Origin: Cyathus striatus
Taxonomy: Eukaryota > Basidiomycota > Agaricomycetes > Agaricales > Nidulariaceae
Assembly (NCBI GenBank): GCA_025738555.1
Contig: JAOVFP010000020.1
Coordinates: forward strand, 682,001-746,000
Direction of reading: 5' to 3'
DNA length: 64,000 nt
Positions 37,639 through 49,197 of the stretch are shown here, in pieces. Position 1 is the stretch's first letter; every line of letters begins with the position of its first letter. The notes beneath the pieces were generated by a model. The model was not told the origin of the DNA and searched no databases. It saw nothing but the letters and a program-made list of their open reading frames with translations. The position numbers and the translations under genes were made by a program.

Positions 37639-40600
37639 ATGGATGATCCCACTACACCCACGCTGCTCACACTGGCGTGCCGTTATAGTATGTTAGTTGT
37701 AAGCTTTAAGATCCTTCTATCTAACTGCAGTCCAAGTACCCCATGACCAATGGTTGTTAACGCATCTCAATCCTACTTGGAAGATCCGGGACATTAAGTT
37801 GTATATCCTTTCTAAATGTCTCAACACGCATTTTGAACCTCCTGCACCCACCTTTCCAGTCACTGAAACTCGTCCCAGATCCCCCATTGTCTTCGCAGAT
37901 CCAAATAATCGACCAATCAGTCCTATCAAGTTTGCGGCTCCTAAGCCAGGCGGAGGTATCGATAGGGGATATGACGAGGAAGATGACTGGGATGAAGATG
38001 GATATGATAGTGATGATTCTGGTGGAGGCAGCATCAGCATGCATGGTGGTTTGGTCGCCAGGGGAGGTGTCGGCATTCCTTACAGGTCGCATGAACCGCG
38101 GGCTGTCCCTCAGGGCCGTCATTCTCATCAACACCATGCTCGGAGCAGCAGCTTATCCAGCATAGGTGGTTATGGGAGTGTATCAGGGCATCGCATCTCG
38201 CATGCCGGTAGACCTCCTTCATCGCATGGACATCATCCTCATTCTCCCTCACAACTTCCCCTTCAACCACATCACTTCACATTGCTTCGTTTTTCGACAT
38301 GCCAGCTCCTTGAGGATGATTTTCGCCTTCACGATTACGAGCTCTCTCCTTATGAGCTGCTCGAAATGCATTGTTCTTATGCATTCCCTCAACCTTCTCA
38401 AACCAAATCAAAACATCCTCCATTAAAGCGTCTTATTACGCCTCTGCCAAGATTTGACATCAATACATATATTCAGCCATACTGGGAAGGATGGGTTCGA
38501 GTGCTTAGAGTGGTATGGCGAGATGACGCAGAATGGTACGATTACGCCATGGGAACCTATCCTGGTTTAAGCGGAAACGTAGCATCAGGAATGGTCACAG
38601 CAGATGGTGCACATAGAGAAGGCGAAGGTCTGGATAGAAGAAAGGGCCGTATGAAGTTGGAATGGCGAGAGCGATGGGTTGTTGTCAAAGATGGTATGCT
38701 GCTTTTGTGCAAGGATCGGGAGGTTTGTATCTTTCTTTGCGCTACGAGTTTCAAACCGTCGGAATTGAGCAACTTTCTACACAGGATCTGACGCCTGCCC
38801 GCAGATTCCGACTCTCGTCGCTGGCGGAGCTGCGCGGCGCAGAGTACCTTGCCAGATCCACAAGATTGATGCAAGTGCGTCGAAATAAATCTGGTGCCGA
38901 CAATAGTCAAAATATTTCAAGTACTCCATCTCTATCTCCTCCTACTTCCTCTTTCCACGGAATGGAACGAGACAGGTCAGATAGTCCGCCTGTAGGTGAC
39001 AGAAATGACCGCACGTATATTCCTGGCTCACGAGACGAAGCGGACCGTGCTGGTCTCAAAATTGTCTGCGCAAAGTTCTGGACATCAGAACGACGGTCAT
39101 CAAGGGATATTACTGTGAAAGAGAGGGTGAAGGAAAAGCGACCCAAGTACACTAACACGGGACCCAGTTTAAGTCTTCTCGCTGGGCCTTTGAAATCTAG
39201 CGGAGGGAAGAAGAAAGGCGATCGAAAGGGTGGTGGGGGACTACACGCAATGCCAGCGCCAACGAAAGAGATAACTGGTAAGCTGAAAGGGAAGGAAAGG
39301 GCAAAAGATAAAGAGTGGGAGATGATACATCTTTCATCTCAAGTTGCAGTAACTCCTGCTAATCGCGTCAATTCCCTGCATCACGACCAACATAACAAAA
39401 ATCAGGGCCCATATTTGCGAAAGACGGAAGCTCCTGCATTGGAGAAAAGTAAGACGAAAAGCGGCGGTGGAAAGTTGGGTAGCTTATTTGGCGGAGGTAG
39501 AAAAAGCAAGAAACAACAAACGAACGAGACCGTGAACGCTGCACTTAGAGGCTCGGCCGAAGCTGCAACAAAAGCAACTAGGATATCGAAGGCGAAAGGA
39601 AAGACGATGTCTTTGCCCTCTCATCCTGCCTCCAGTGATGACGAGTTTGCCGCTCGGGTTGACGAAGAGGATGGCTACTCTGACATGATACGTGCTCCAT
39701 TAGACACCAATCTACCCGACGATGAAGTAATTCGTGTCACCGCAAGGAGTGAAGAAGACGGGGGAGAAGGCTCATCTTCGTCTGGAGGGCACGCATCAGA
39801 GGATGAGGCTGCGCCTCCAGGTTCAGCTTCCGATTCATCACTAACATTGTCTTCTCCTGTGTTTGCTCATACTGATACAGATGACGAGGACGACGGCTTC
39901 TTTTCAGACGACGTTAAGCCGAACACTGCGCGCTTCGGAGGATATCGATATGGGTACGTTCCTACAAGAAAAGGAGACAAAGAACGAGATAGGGAGGGTG
40001 AGAAGAAGGAGGAGACTTTAATAGATGGAACAAAACTTCAAGAGAAAGGGCCCAAGGATAATGTCAGAAATAGGAAAAAAGATAAGGAGAAGATTTGGGA
40101 GAAGAGCAAAGATGACGAGAAAGCAGAGTGGGCTGTGCTGGATCTGCGAGATGATAATGGTGTGTGGGTCTGCAATAATGTTTCTTCGAACCTACCTGAT
40201 TGTACGTCTAGCCTATACTAGCCTTCTTCGCATCCTTCATCGTCACTTCTCAAATCCTATTAACTCTTCCTTTATTGCAACACTTCCTACTTCTTCCTCT
40301 CCACCTCCTACTCCAACTTCTTCAGAAGTTACCTTTGCTATTAATAAACCTAATATCGGCCCATCAGTCTCTTTGGAAACGGCCCACACGATTTTAGATG
40401 ATACCTTCATCGACAACTATGATCGCGAAACGACTTCGAACTTTCAATCCAACAAACTCGAGCATCCCATTATTTTGGACCCCCTGGCAAGACGACCAGC
40501 GACATCCAGCATGTTTCCTAACAAAACCTTTGGCGCTCTTCCATATCCAGAATGGCGTATTGAACTGGTTAAACGTGCACAGAAGGCAGGACTCGGCGAC

Positions 40601-41898
40601 ATTGGGAGGGCTGCGGAGGCCTTACGATATGGAGCATCAAGCATGCGCCCTAGTCACATATTCTTAGACCAACTGCGAACTGCCCGACCTGGAGGGGGTT
40701 CCATGACCGAGGATAGCGACTCAATATCGGGCACTTCAGCACTGACAGAGAGACCCAACCGCTCCTTGCGCTCCCAGAATACTAAATCAGCAAGTGACGA
40801 TGAACATGATAAAGCGAGCTACATGCTTGAGATCAGCGATAGCGATGATGAGAGTAGCGAAGCAGAGTGGCAAGCATGGATGGCTGACCTTCACCGGCAG
40901 GTTGAAGTTCGTTCAAGAGAGCAGCATTCGCCGTCTGTGACCAGTTTGGAAACTTCCATCGTACCGCAAATCGATGACGAAATAGAAGACAAACCTCCAA
41001 AGACATTGGAAGATGATTTATTACTAGCCATAAATCGACGTCGCAAACTTGAACCGTCTGGAATTGTCATTACCAGTTCCCCGAGTAGTCCCGCATTCTC
41101 TTCAGGTAATCCTTCCATCATTTTAGTTGTATCGACGCTGATCTCAAGCCAGAGTTTTCTTTAGCAAGCACTCCTCCACGACAATCGAACTACGCCAATT
41201 CACAGCGTCATGTAACAAACCGCACGCTTCGCCAGTCTGTGTCGATGCACGCAGAACAGTTGCGTTCTGAAGTTTCAGAACTCTCTTCCGGGAGGAGACC
41301 CAGCATGCCAATCCTCACTGCTGAACAAACGTTCTCATTAAGTAAAGGAGGTCCAAACATGCTTGTTATGGAGCACTCGACTGTGCGGACTGCAGCAAAT
41401 ACGAAATTGTATCAGTTTCCGACTCAGCTAGAAGAGAGTAAAGCTCCAATAGCAACTACTTCCTCTCAGCTATCTAGAAAGGACACCACTAGCTCTAGCA
41501 CTGCGGGAATATCAACTGGTTCCCAAGGCTCGAATTCTGCAAGCGTGATGCACGCAGCTCCTACGTCAGACATGAAACATGAGTCGAAAGATCTTCGGAG
41601 GGCCCAACGTCCTCAGTTGAGCGTGGCCACCTCGTCGAACTACGAGCAATCCGAAACTGATGTAATTATGTCGCCGGGTCCAGACACCTCGTATCCAAAG
41701 CCTTCGAAGCGCAAGTTCATGCGTAGGGTACGGTCAGGATCGAGTTTGAAGTCTGCTGCAGAGGAACCCACCTCTCCGGTAAGGGACAATGTGACTGTTG
41801 TAAAGAAGTCCAAGACTTCTTTGGCCCATGGCGTTGAGAAGTTCATGAACCGAGGCGTGGCTGCACTGGATTCAGCCATGGATTTCGTAGATCGTTGA
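37639..41898 (+). CDS. PH-like domain protein with ubiquitin-like N-terminal segment; PH domain split by a long insertion
   Basis: Five exons (37639-37687, 37731-38722, 38785-40159, 40212-41105, 41165-41898) give 1,347 residues in frame. It starts MDDPTTPTLLTLACRYIQVP; an upstream in-frame ATG at 37537 is possible. The first 50 residues, 'HDQWLLTHLNPTWKIRDIKL', look like a ubiquitin/RA-type fold. 'WEGWVRVLRVVWRDDAEWYD' and 'RERWVVVKDGMLLLCKDRED' followed by 'RFRLSSLAELRGAEYL' are PH strands. The PH-like C-terminal strand and helix, 'AEWAVLDLRDDNAYTSLLRI', appear only about 350 residues later, after a Lys/Ser/acidic low-complexity insert. The C-terminal third is Ser-rich. Possible role: membrane- or cortex-associated scaffold; inferred from the domain only. 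Confidence 0.7.
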
Positions 41899-42179
41899 TT
41901 TCAGGATTTTTAGATCATCGCTATAATTGCTTATTATTTAACACCTTCCTTCTTTATTTCTATCCGCATCTTAAGTAACCAAGCGGGCGATATCTAAATG
42001 CATTCAGCTGTTTCTAAGAACATATACTTGTAGTACTGTAATCTTATATATACTTAGTCCATCCGAGTCCATATGTCAAAGGGGTTTAGACTTGATTGGA
42101 TTATAGGTATACTTATGTAATACTCTTATGTAAATACAAACCAAGAGTCTAGGTATCGTGAGAAGAAAATGCTTTCAAA

Positions 42180-43082
42180 TTATACCTGGTGACGGCGCTT
42201 CGCCATCCGATTCCGAGAGTTCTCGCTACTCTTCGCTTTTGAGACCTTCCGTTTCTCGATGGCTGAGCGCTTGAGGGAGCGCCTAAAAGATCCTGGGGCC
42301 TGACCATCGATTCCTGTGCAGTTTTGGGAAAATATGGCCTGAACTTTCGACTTTTTAACTTGTGTTACCAGGTCAAAACTGTTCTGGCTGATGAGCAGTG
42401 CAACAAAGCGACGGAGTTGAGTACTCACTGGGGAGTTTCATCGTCGTCGTCATCGTCGTCATCATCATCGCCGTCGTCGACGTCAAGATTTTCGAACAGA
42501 TCATCCATGGCATTTAGATCCTTACCAAAATTAACCTAAGTAAGTTTTAAAAGCTCGATTAAATGGACGTGTGCCTTACCCAAATGATAACGATAGTTTG
42601 AGTGCTATTTTTTCCAAATTTCTTCATAAGATCTACGACGCAGTCGTCGTCTGTCTCTTCATCAGCTCCGCTGTGCAAAATCATGTCTAGTTGAACGGAA
42701 ATATTTTGCCGGAAATCAAAGCTCACCAGGTAGTGTCGATCGGCAGACCCAGAGCATTGGCAAGTGGAGTGGCAGTGGCAATAGTCTCAAAGCAGTTTCC
42801 ACTATCTTTGTCTGGTAGACATGAAATAATTTTTCCGACATTCAAGGAAGAAAAAACCTACAATCTGTGAACGCACATTACGGGGGGACATAGAGCATTA
42901 AAGCGTACCGATGGAATGCAGGTTTGGGCGCGTTGTTGTCCAACAGGTGTTAAACCAGGAAGTCGTAGAGACGGAGTCTCTCCGTTAGAGATAACATAAT
43001 AGGTATTATTAAAGGCTCCGTAACTGGACTCGATGGCCATGGAGAGCAGAATGAAGGTTATAAGCCGAACGCCAGTATGCAT
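42180..43082 (-). CDS. secreted histidine-phosphatase-like (phosphoglycerate mutase fold) protein, catalytic motif lost
   Basis: Signal peptide MHTGVRLITFILLSMAIESS, then 'YYVISNGETPSLRLPGLTPV', 'GQQRAQTCIPSVFSSLNVGK' and 'IISCLPDKDSGNCFETIAT', 'PLANALGLPIDTTCGADEET', 'CVVDLMKKFGKNSTQTIVII' and 'GIDGQAPGSFRRSLKRSAIE'. Order and spacing match a fungal branch of the histidine phosphatase fold, in which the first strand normally ends in R-H-G-E. Here it reads S-N-G-E, so the phosphohistidine nucleophile is absent. An Asp-run (DDDDDD, from a GAC/GAT repeat near 42440-42475) precedes the C-terminal basic tail. One of the introns is only 41 bp (42388-42428). Probably a non-catalytic, secreted or luminal protein. 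Confidence 0.62.
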
Positions 43083-44099
43083 CTTAAAGAGACAAGTAAT
43101 GAATCGAAGGCCAAGTTCTGGATATCCTGGATATTTCACTCTGGCCTGTAAAGCTTTTATATGTGTTCAATCATGCGCGTATCACTGTACGTTCGTATTC
43201 TATCGGATCTTATGCGGGTACGCCATCGTGCAAAAAAATATTTATAGTATGTCATAGAGCAAAGTTCACACTTACACTGGAATGACACCGATTTGTGAAC
43301 CTCAGGCAGCAGCTAAGAAGAAAATATTGGTTATAGTGTGAGCATGCCGCAACCAAAATGTGACCTAATTATAGCAATACAGATATGCCAAGCGTGAGTG
43401 CCATTCGGCCAAGCATCTTAGGGAATAAGATGCCTGTGCGTTCCTGAAAAGTGTTCCACATTCCGGTAATAAGGCGGCGATAGAAATTAATAAGTCATAA
43501 CGCCTACTACACATATTTGTCCGCAATCAGGATTATTATCCATACTAAAGAACCTGTAAAATTGTCTTCGTACTTAGTAGTAATTTCCTTATCACATGTA
43601 GTAAGACTGTAAGTATATATTGGCGCACATTGGTCGTAAATAGTAGGAGATAGTAAGCTAAGTTGAGGCTAAGGTCTACTGGCAGTAACCACCAAGCTTG
43701 AGCCTTGATCCGCATTGCGGACTTTCGGGCACTTGTGCAACAAAGTACGGCCTTAGAGAGATTGCCCTCACGGACCCAACACGGACCTTCGCATTTTTTT
43801 GTTTTAAACTTTACACGAGTAACGACTCACAAGCGTCTTTTGAGTAAATATGTATCCACAACGAAATATAAAGGATGACAAATTTCGGACGTATGAACCT
43901 TGATGTACTACTTAGTAGTATGCATTGAGTATGGTATGAAGTAACTGAAGTACTAGTATGTATGGCATACTGTAAGTCGTGGTAAGTATATACTACCTAG
44001 CTGGCTAGACTTCACCTAGTATCTTACTCTTAGGTCGAAGGAAAGTTATATGTGCTGGTACTCCTAGTACTTAGGTGCATCGAGCTTCTAAGTAATATT
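43083..44099. other. intergenic region
   Basis: 1 kb with no supported gene. It contains several short palindromic TACTA/TAGTA motifs (about 43900-44060) but no element with recognisable ends. Confidence 0.4.
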
Positions 44100-46275
44100 T
44101 TAATTGAAAGGTGATTTAATCTGCGCCGTGGGTACTGCTTCCGAATACCCTCGTCGGGCGAGTCTTGTGCGAGTTGCACGTTCATACGCATAGGCAAAGC
44201 CAATGAGATCGTAATCTGAATACGCGGTTCCAAAAAATAAAAGTCCGAATGGAACACCAGGAGCAGGATAGACAGTTATTGGTCCAGTTTTCCGAATTTT
44301 GACAGTATCAGGAAAGAATCCTAAAGGAACTGAGAATATACTTAGTTGAATATAGCTGGTATTAATATAAAGGAAATATAGGCACCTGACACCATAGGAT
44401 ATCCAGCCATGGCTAGAATTAATATTCTGAAGTTTAATATCGTGGCGAATGAATAGATAATTAAGTACCTGATGCAGTTGTTACATGCCCTGTTAAAGGA
44501 ACAACTAGTGCATCTAAACGATGCTGCTTCAGCACTGCGTCAATGCCACGTATGGCACTCAATTCATAATTATCCTTAAGAGCTTTGTTGTATGTGGCAT
44601 TGATGCCATTTGTTGCCTCAGAAGATATCAGCCTATTGCAGACCATGGTCGTCAATTTGACCCCGCCAATTCGACCAAGAATAGCATGAATTTAGATACC
44701 CAGATTGATCTTCGTAACCACTGGGCTTTTCCAGATATACGTTTTTATCATTAAAGTGTATGATGTCGGCAAGAGTTCGTACGTCAGGCGGTGTGATACA
44801 TAAAGAAGACAAATACTGATTAAGTTGAATCTGAAAATGTTTGTTAATACAGGAGAGGGTAGTATGCTTTATCACGAAACGTACCTTCATATCAGTCTGT
44901 ACAACGATCATTTCTTGGTTCGACCGCTTGATTTCATCAGCTGAAGGGAGATCTGCAGGATCTATGACGGTTGCCCCCAAACTCCGTATGATTGATAAAG
45001 CCTGGGAGAAGGCTTGATCGACGGAGGGATCCCCATCAGTTATATCGTCACTCCAGAACTTACGCCTTGGAACGCCAATACGTTTCCCTTTAAACGCATA
45101 TTCGGACAGGCCTTGAGCAAAATCAAAGGTTTTATTCAGGGGGCGGCGCATGTTTTCACCTATAAAATTATCATTTGCTATGACAGTCAAAACCGCTGCT
45201 GCATCCACGACAGAACGACCAAACGGGCCAACAGTATCTTGATGACGGGATACAGGTATAACTTGATCAGTGGTTAGAAATCGGTTGAGTAACGAAAAAG
45301 CAGCCGCATACTCCCTGTTGTGGAAGTCAGCCCAACCGTTGGTTTGATACCAACAACATTGTTGAAGGAAGCAGGACAGACAATGCTTCCGTCAGTTTCG
45401 GTACCTAGTGACGCGCTCGCAAGCCCAATTGAAACGGAAACAGCAGATCCGGAAGATGATCCACAAGGATCAGCGTTGGGGTAATATGCACTGGTGGCTT
45501 GACCGCCCCTACCTGACCAGCCGTTGGGTAAATTTCCTCGATAATGTGCAAACTCAGAGAGGTTAGTCTTCCCTGCAACCAATGTCAGACTTGATCTCTG
45601 ATCTTTAGGCGACTAACAAGTTAAGCCTTAAGCATACCTAAGATTACGGCTCCAGCCCTACGGAGGCGTTTGACTACTACAGCATCGTCTTGTACCACGG
45701 ACCCCAAAAGGCTGAATGACCCAGCTGTCGTATTCATTCCTGTAGGTGTCGTTAGCTTTTGAAAGGCAGGGATCTTATTTAATGTTACCCTCGCTTGAGA
45801 TGGTGGCAATATTATCCTATTATATGTATGGTCAACTGACAAGCCGGGAAAGACACCATGGCATTAAGTAAAATTTGCACACTTTAAGGAGGATAGGTAT
45901 GCCATGTAATGGTCCGCGTTTTCCTTGTTTTTGGCGCTCGCGATCAAGCTCCTCAGCTTGTTCTAGTGCCCTGGGGTTCAACTCTAAGACCGCACGCAAG
46001 GAGGGCCCTTCTGCATTGACTTCTTTAATCCGCCAGATATATGCCTATAATGGATAGAAATTAATGCAAGTAGTAAAATAACGCGTGCATACCTGGACCA
46101 AGTCTTTGCTTGAATAATGACTTGCTTCCATCCCAGCTTGAAGTTCAGATATTGAAGCTTCATATAGGTCTGGAAGAGCTGAAATGCTATGATTTTCCGA
46201 TGGCACGGCCCGACACTGTACAAAAGAAATGCCGAAGAAGAAACAGAAGATCTCAAAGAGGCCGAGTTCATGCAT
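44100..46275 (-). CDS. secreted amidase-signature hydrolase, copy 1 (intact)
   Basis: Spliced from about 10 exons. Signal peptide MHELGLFEIFCFFFGISFVQ, then 'LPDLYEASISELQAGMEASH'. The full amidase-signature catalytic set is present: Lys in 'LHGIPILLKDNIATI', cis-Ser in GSSSGSA, and the acyl-acceptor Ser in GTETDGSI. It continues with 'VSRHQDTVGPFGRSVVDAAA', 'FKGKRIGVPRRKFWSDD', 'LVVPLTGHVTTASG', 'VPLGFFPDTVKIRKTGP' and 'TAYSDYDLIGFAYAYE'. Members hydrolyse amide bonds of small molecules; the signal peptide implies an extracellular or vesicular substrate. Every junction checked keeps frame, including the weak one after DQSG. The neighbour at 46554-48737 is a tandem paralogue with the same exon pattern. 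Confidence 0.88.
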
Positions 46276-46553
46276 TGTGTTGCGTTCTGCTGCTTCAATT
46301 ATTTGTGTAGCAGACCTTAAGTGATTCGAAACCGACGGAAATGGATTACAGAAAGAGTGTTTCTCAGAAAGGAAATCAATCCCACTAAATAAAGCAGCGG
46401 CAACCTAACGGCAACTTAGCAGTAACGTATGCGAGCGGCCTACTAAATAACACGCACGTCACATCGCCTGTGATGTAAACAAACCTTTCCGGATTCATCT
46501 ACAGTTGCTAACCAGAGAGTAATCGTAGGTATAACATCTTCCGCCCTACCCAC

Positions 46554-48737
46554 TTATTTTCCAACAATGTCAGCAAGCTGCGTTTTCGGAATTGCAGCAT
46601 CAAACGCCTTTCTCCCCAATCTGGTCATAGTCTTCTGCTCATACGCAAATGCGAATCCGATGAGATCGAACTCAGAGAAGGCAGTTCCCAGGAAGGACAG
46701 TCCAAAGGGAGCCCCTGGAGCAGGGTAGACCGTCAATGGGCCTGCACGCCGCGTTGTGGTGTTATTTGGATAGAAGCCTAGGGGAACTGTTATGTAACTT
46801 TCAGTAATAGTTCACGTATACAGTGCTAAGTAAAGATGAAGTGGGACACACCTGTCACGATAGGGTAGCCAGTGAGCGCTATTTCAGACCCCATGAATAC
46901 AACTCTGATCACGAGGAAACGTAGAAACCCGTACCGGCAGGAACAGTAGTCAGCCCAGCAGCAGGGAGAACCAGAGCATCAAGCCTGAACTGCTTCAGAG
47001 CTGCATCGATACCCTCGCTCCGCCGAGTTCGTGATCAAATGCAAGGGACTGGAAGAATGTGGCATTCCTTCCAGTAGTTGCTTGAGCACGAATCAAACTG
47101 AAAGGCGTCAACAGTGCTTACGATGACGATATAGACTACATACTCAGACTGATCGGTGAAGTTCACAGGCTCCTCCAGCGAGGGATTGGCATCGTTGAAT
47201 ACAATAAGGTCTGCAAGACTCCGAACACCTGAAGGATTTTCTAAAAGAGATTCATAATACTGATTCAGTTCAATCTCCCGAGCAGCGTCAGGTACACCTT
47301 CACTACAACAGTCCAAATAGAGCATACCTTAAAATCTACATCTAGCACAAACGTTTCATTATGAGATGCGCTAATTTCTTTTGCATCCGGCAAATCTGCA
47401 GGATCTATCACTACCGCTCCAAGCTCACGAAGTATCGCTAGTGCACTCTCAAATGCAGGAGCTACTGCAGGATCATTTCCTACGGTGCTGTTCAACAGGA
47501 ACACCTGCCTTGGTACACCAATCCGTTTTCCTTTCAGAGCATCTTTATTTAATGCTTTTGTGTAATCGGGTAATTTTTGCGGCTGGACAAGCGTAAAATT
47601 ATCCTCAGGGTCCTTGCCTGAGATAACAGAGAGAACGATAGCGGCATCCGTCATAGACCGCGTCAAGGGGCCAATGGTATCTTGGTGTGATGATATTGGG
47701 ACCACTACGTGGCGGCTTTTAGTCGGCTATGAAGCACTTTAAAAATTAGACACACCTCCCGCTCGTGAAGTCAGGCCAACAGTAGGTTTTATACCCACAA
47801 GATTGTTATGACTTGTTGGACACGTTATACTACCATCTGTTTCACTACCCAGCGTAACAGTTGCCAAACCAATGGACGCAGCCACCCCGGAACCAGAAGA
47901 TGACCCACAAGGATCCAAACCAGGAAAGTAGGCAGCTGTGTTTTGCCCTCCTCTGCCAGACCAACCCGAAGCTAGGTTGCCACGAAAATGTGCGAACTCA
48001 GAAAGGTTGGCTTTTCCTTGAGTGCTGTGAACAGAGAGAAGAAAAGAAAAGTGGGCAAGGGCGAACCTAGGATAATGGCACCTGCTCTACGAAGGCGCTT
48101 AACTACGCCTGCATCATCGGGAACAACAGACCCTAGCAGGCTAAACGAACCAGCAGTTGTGTTCATACCTGAGAAAACACCAATTTAACTCTGAAAATAA
48201 ATGACTGAATGTGATGTTGGGAACCTTCAGATGCCACAGTAGCAATATTATCCTAGACATGGATGAGACTAGAGTCTGATCGTCTTATGAGGGGATCTGC
48301 AAATACCCCCATACCTTCAGGAGAACCGGAATCCCATGCAATAAACCTCTTTTCCTCTTTTCCGTCCTTTCTTTATCCAGAACCGCAGCCTGAGCCAATG
48401 CAGATGGATTCATTTCTAACACAGCACGTAAAGCAGGGCCTTTAAGGTTGACTTCATCAATGCGAGCAAAATATGCCTATATATTGCGTGATGAAACAGA
48501 ACTTAGACCTGCTGCTAGAAGGCTAAGCCATACCTTCACAAGGTCAATGCTCGTAAAGAACCCTTTATCTAGTCCATCCTGCAACTCCAACACAGAAGCT
48601 TCATACAGATCCGGAAAGTCAGGCTTCGCTGTATCAATGATAACGCGACCATGCGTAAGTTGAGAAGCATGTACTACTTGCTGAGCAAAGAAGGCTGCAA
48701 GCGGGAGGCAACATATCATAAATGGTGTTGGTTTCAT
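46554..48737 (-). pseudogene. secreted amidase-signature hydrolase, copy 2, frameshifted near the 3' end
   Basis: Tandem paralogue of the amidase at 44100-46275. It begins MKPTPFMICCLPLAAFFAQQ (signal peptide) and keeps the catalytic Lys ('LHGIPVLLKDNIATV'), GSSSGSG and GSETDGSI. It then continues 'VVPISSHQDTIGPLTRSM', 'LKGKRIGVPRQVFLLNS' and 'FIRAQATTGRNATFFQ'. At about 47010-47025 the frame breaks: 'AFDHELGG' is followed by 'GIDAALKQFRLDALVLPAAG' in another frame, and the old frame stops eight codons later. A GT-AG pair there would give only a 23-bp intron, too short. The rest ('PLGFYPNNTTTRRAGPLTVY', 'FSEFDLIGFAFAYEQ') is undamaged. The catalytic core precedes the break, so it is either a young pseudogene or a sequencing error. 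Confidence 0.8.
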
Positions 48738-49197
48738 GTCGAGATCCAAAGAGCAACAATATTGGGGTACCTTCAAAAGATAGGTCTCCTAATCTAACTT
48801 GTATATTTATCCATCTACAGCAAAAAGCATGAGGCCTGAGCTGGAGAAAGAGCGTGGGGGTGTTGAACACGAAAGAGGCTTATCAGAAGAATTTACGCAA
48901 CGCGAACGCATGTCCATGAGAAATATGAAATTCAAAACCATGCACCAATCTGAGACATTGTAGTGGTCAAAGAGCAAAGGATGAAGAAAAGGAGATGGAT
49001 GTCGATGAGCTCCTGCAATTTTAAGCTTGAACAGTACGAGATCAGGATGAGCAATCATGACACGTGAGAAAGTGTTACATAAATAATCGGTCAATTTACA
49101 GTTCTACTAAGTAATACTGCACGCCATACACAAGTTAAGTAATGTAGTCAAAACCGTAGATCTACTAGATCTTATCCAAGTCCAATATCTAACGTCT
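48738..49197. other. short intergenic region
   Basis: 460 bp between the amidase copy 2 start and the next gene's 3' end. No gene or repeat was recognised. Confidence 0.4.

Noticed and set aside
47000..47025. Intron explaining the amidase copy 2 frame change
   Set aside because: The only GT-AG pair gives a 23-bp intron, below any plausible size, and would delete conserved residues.
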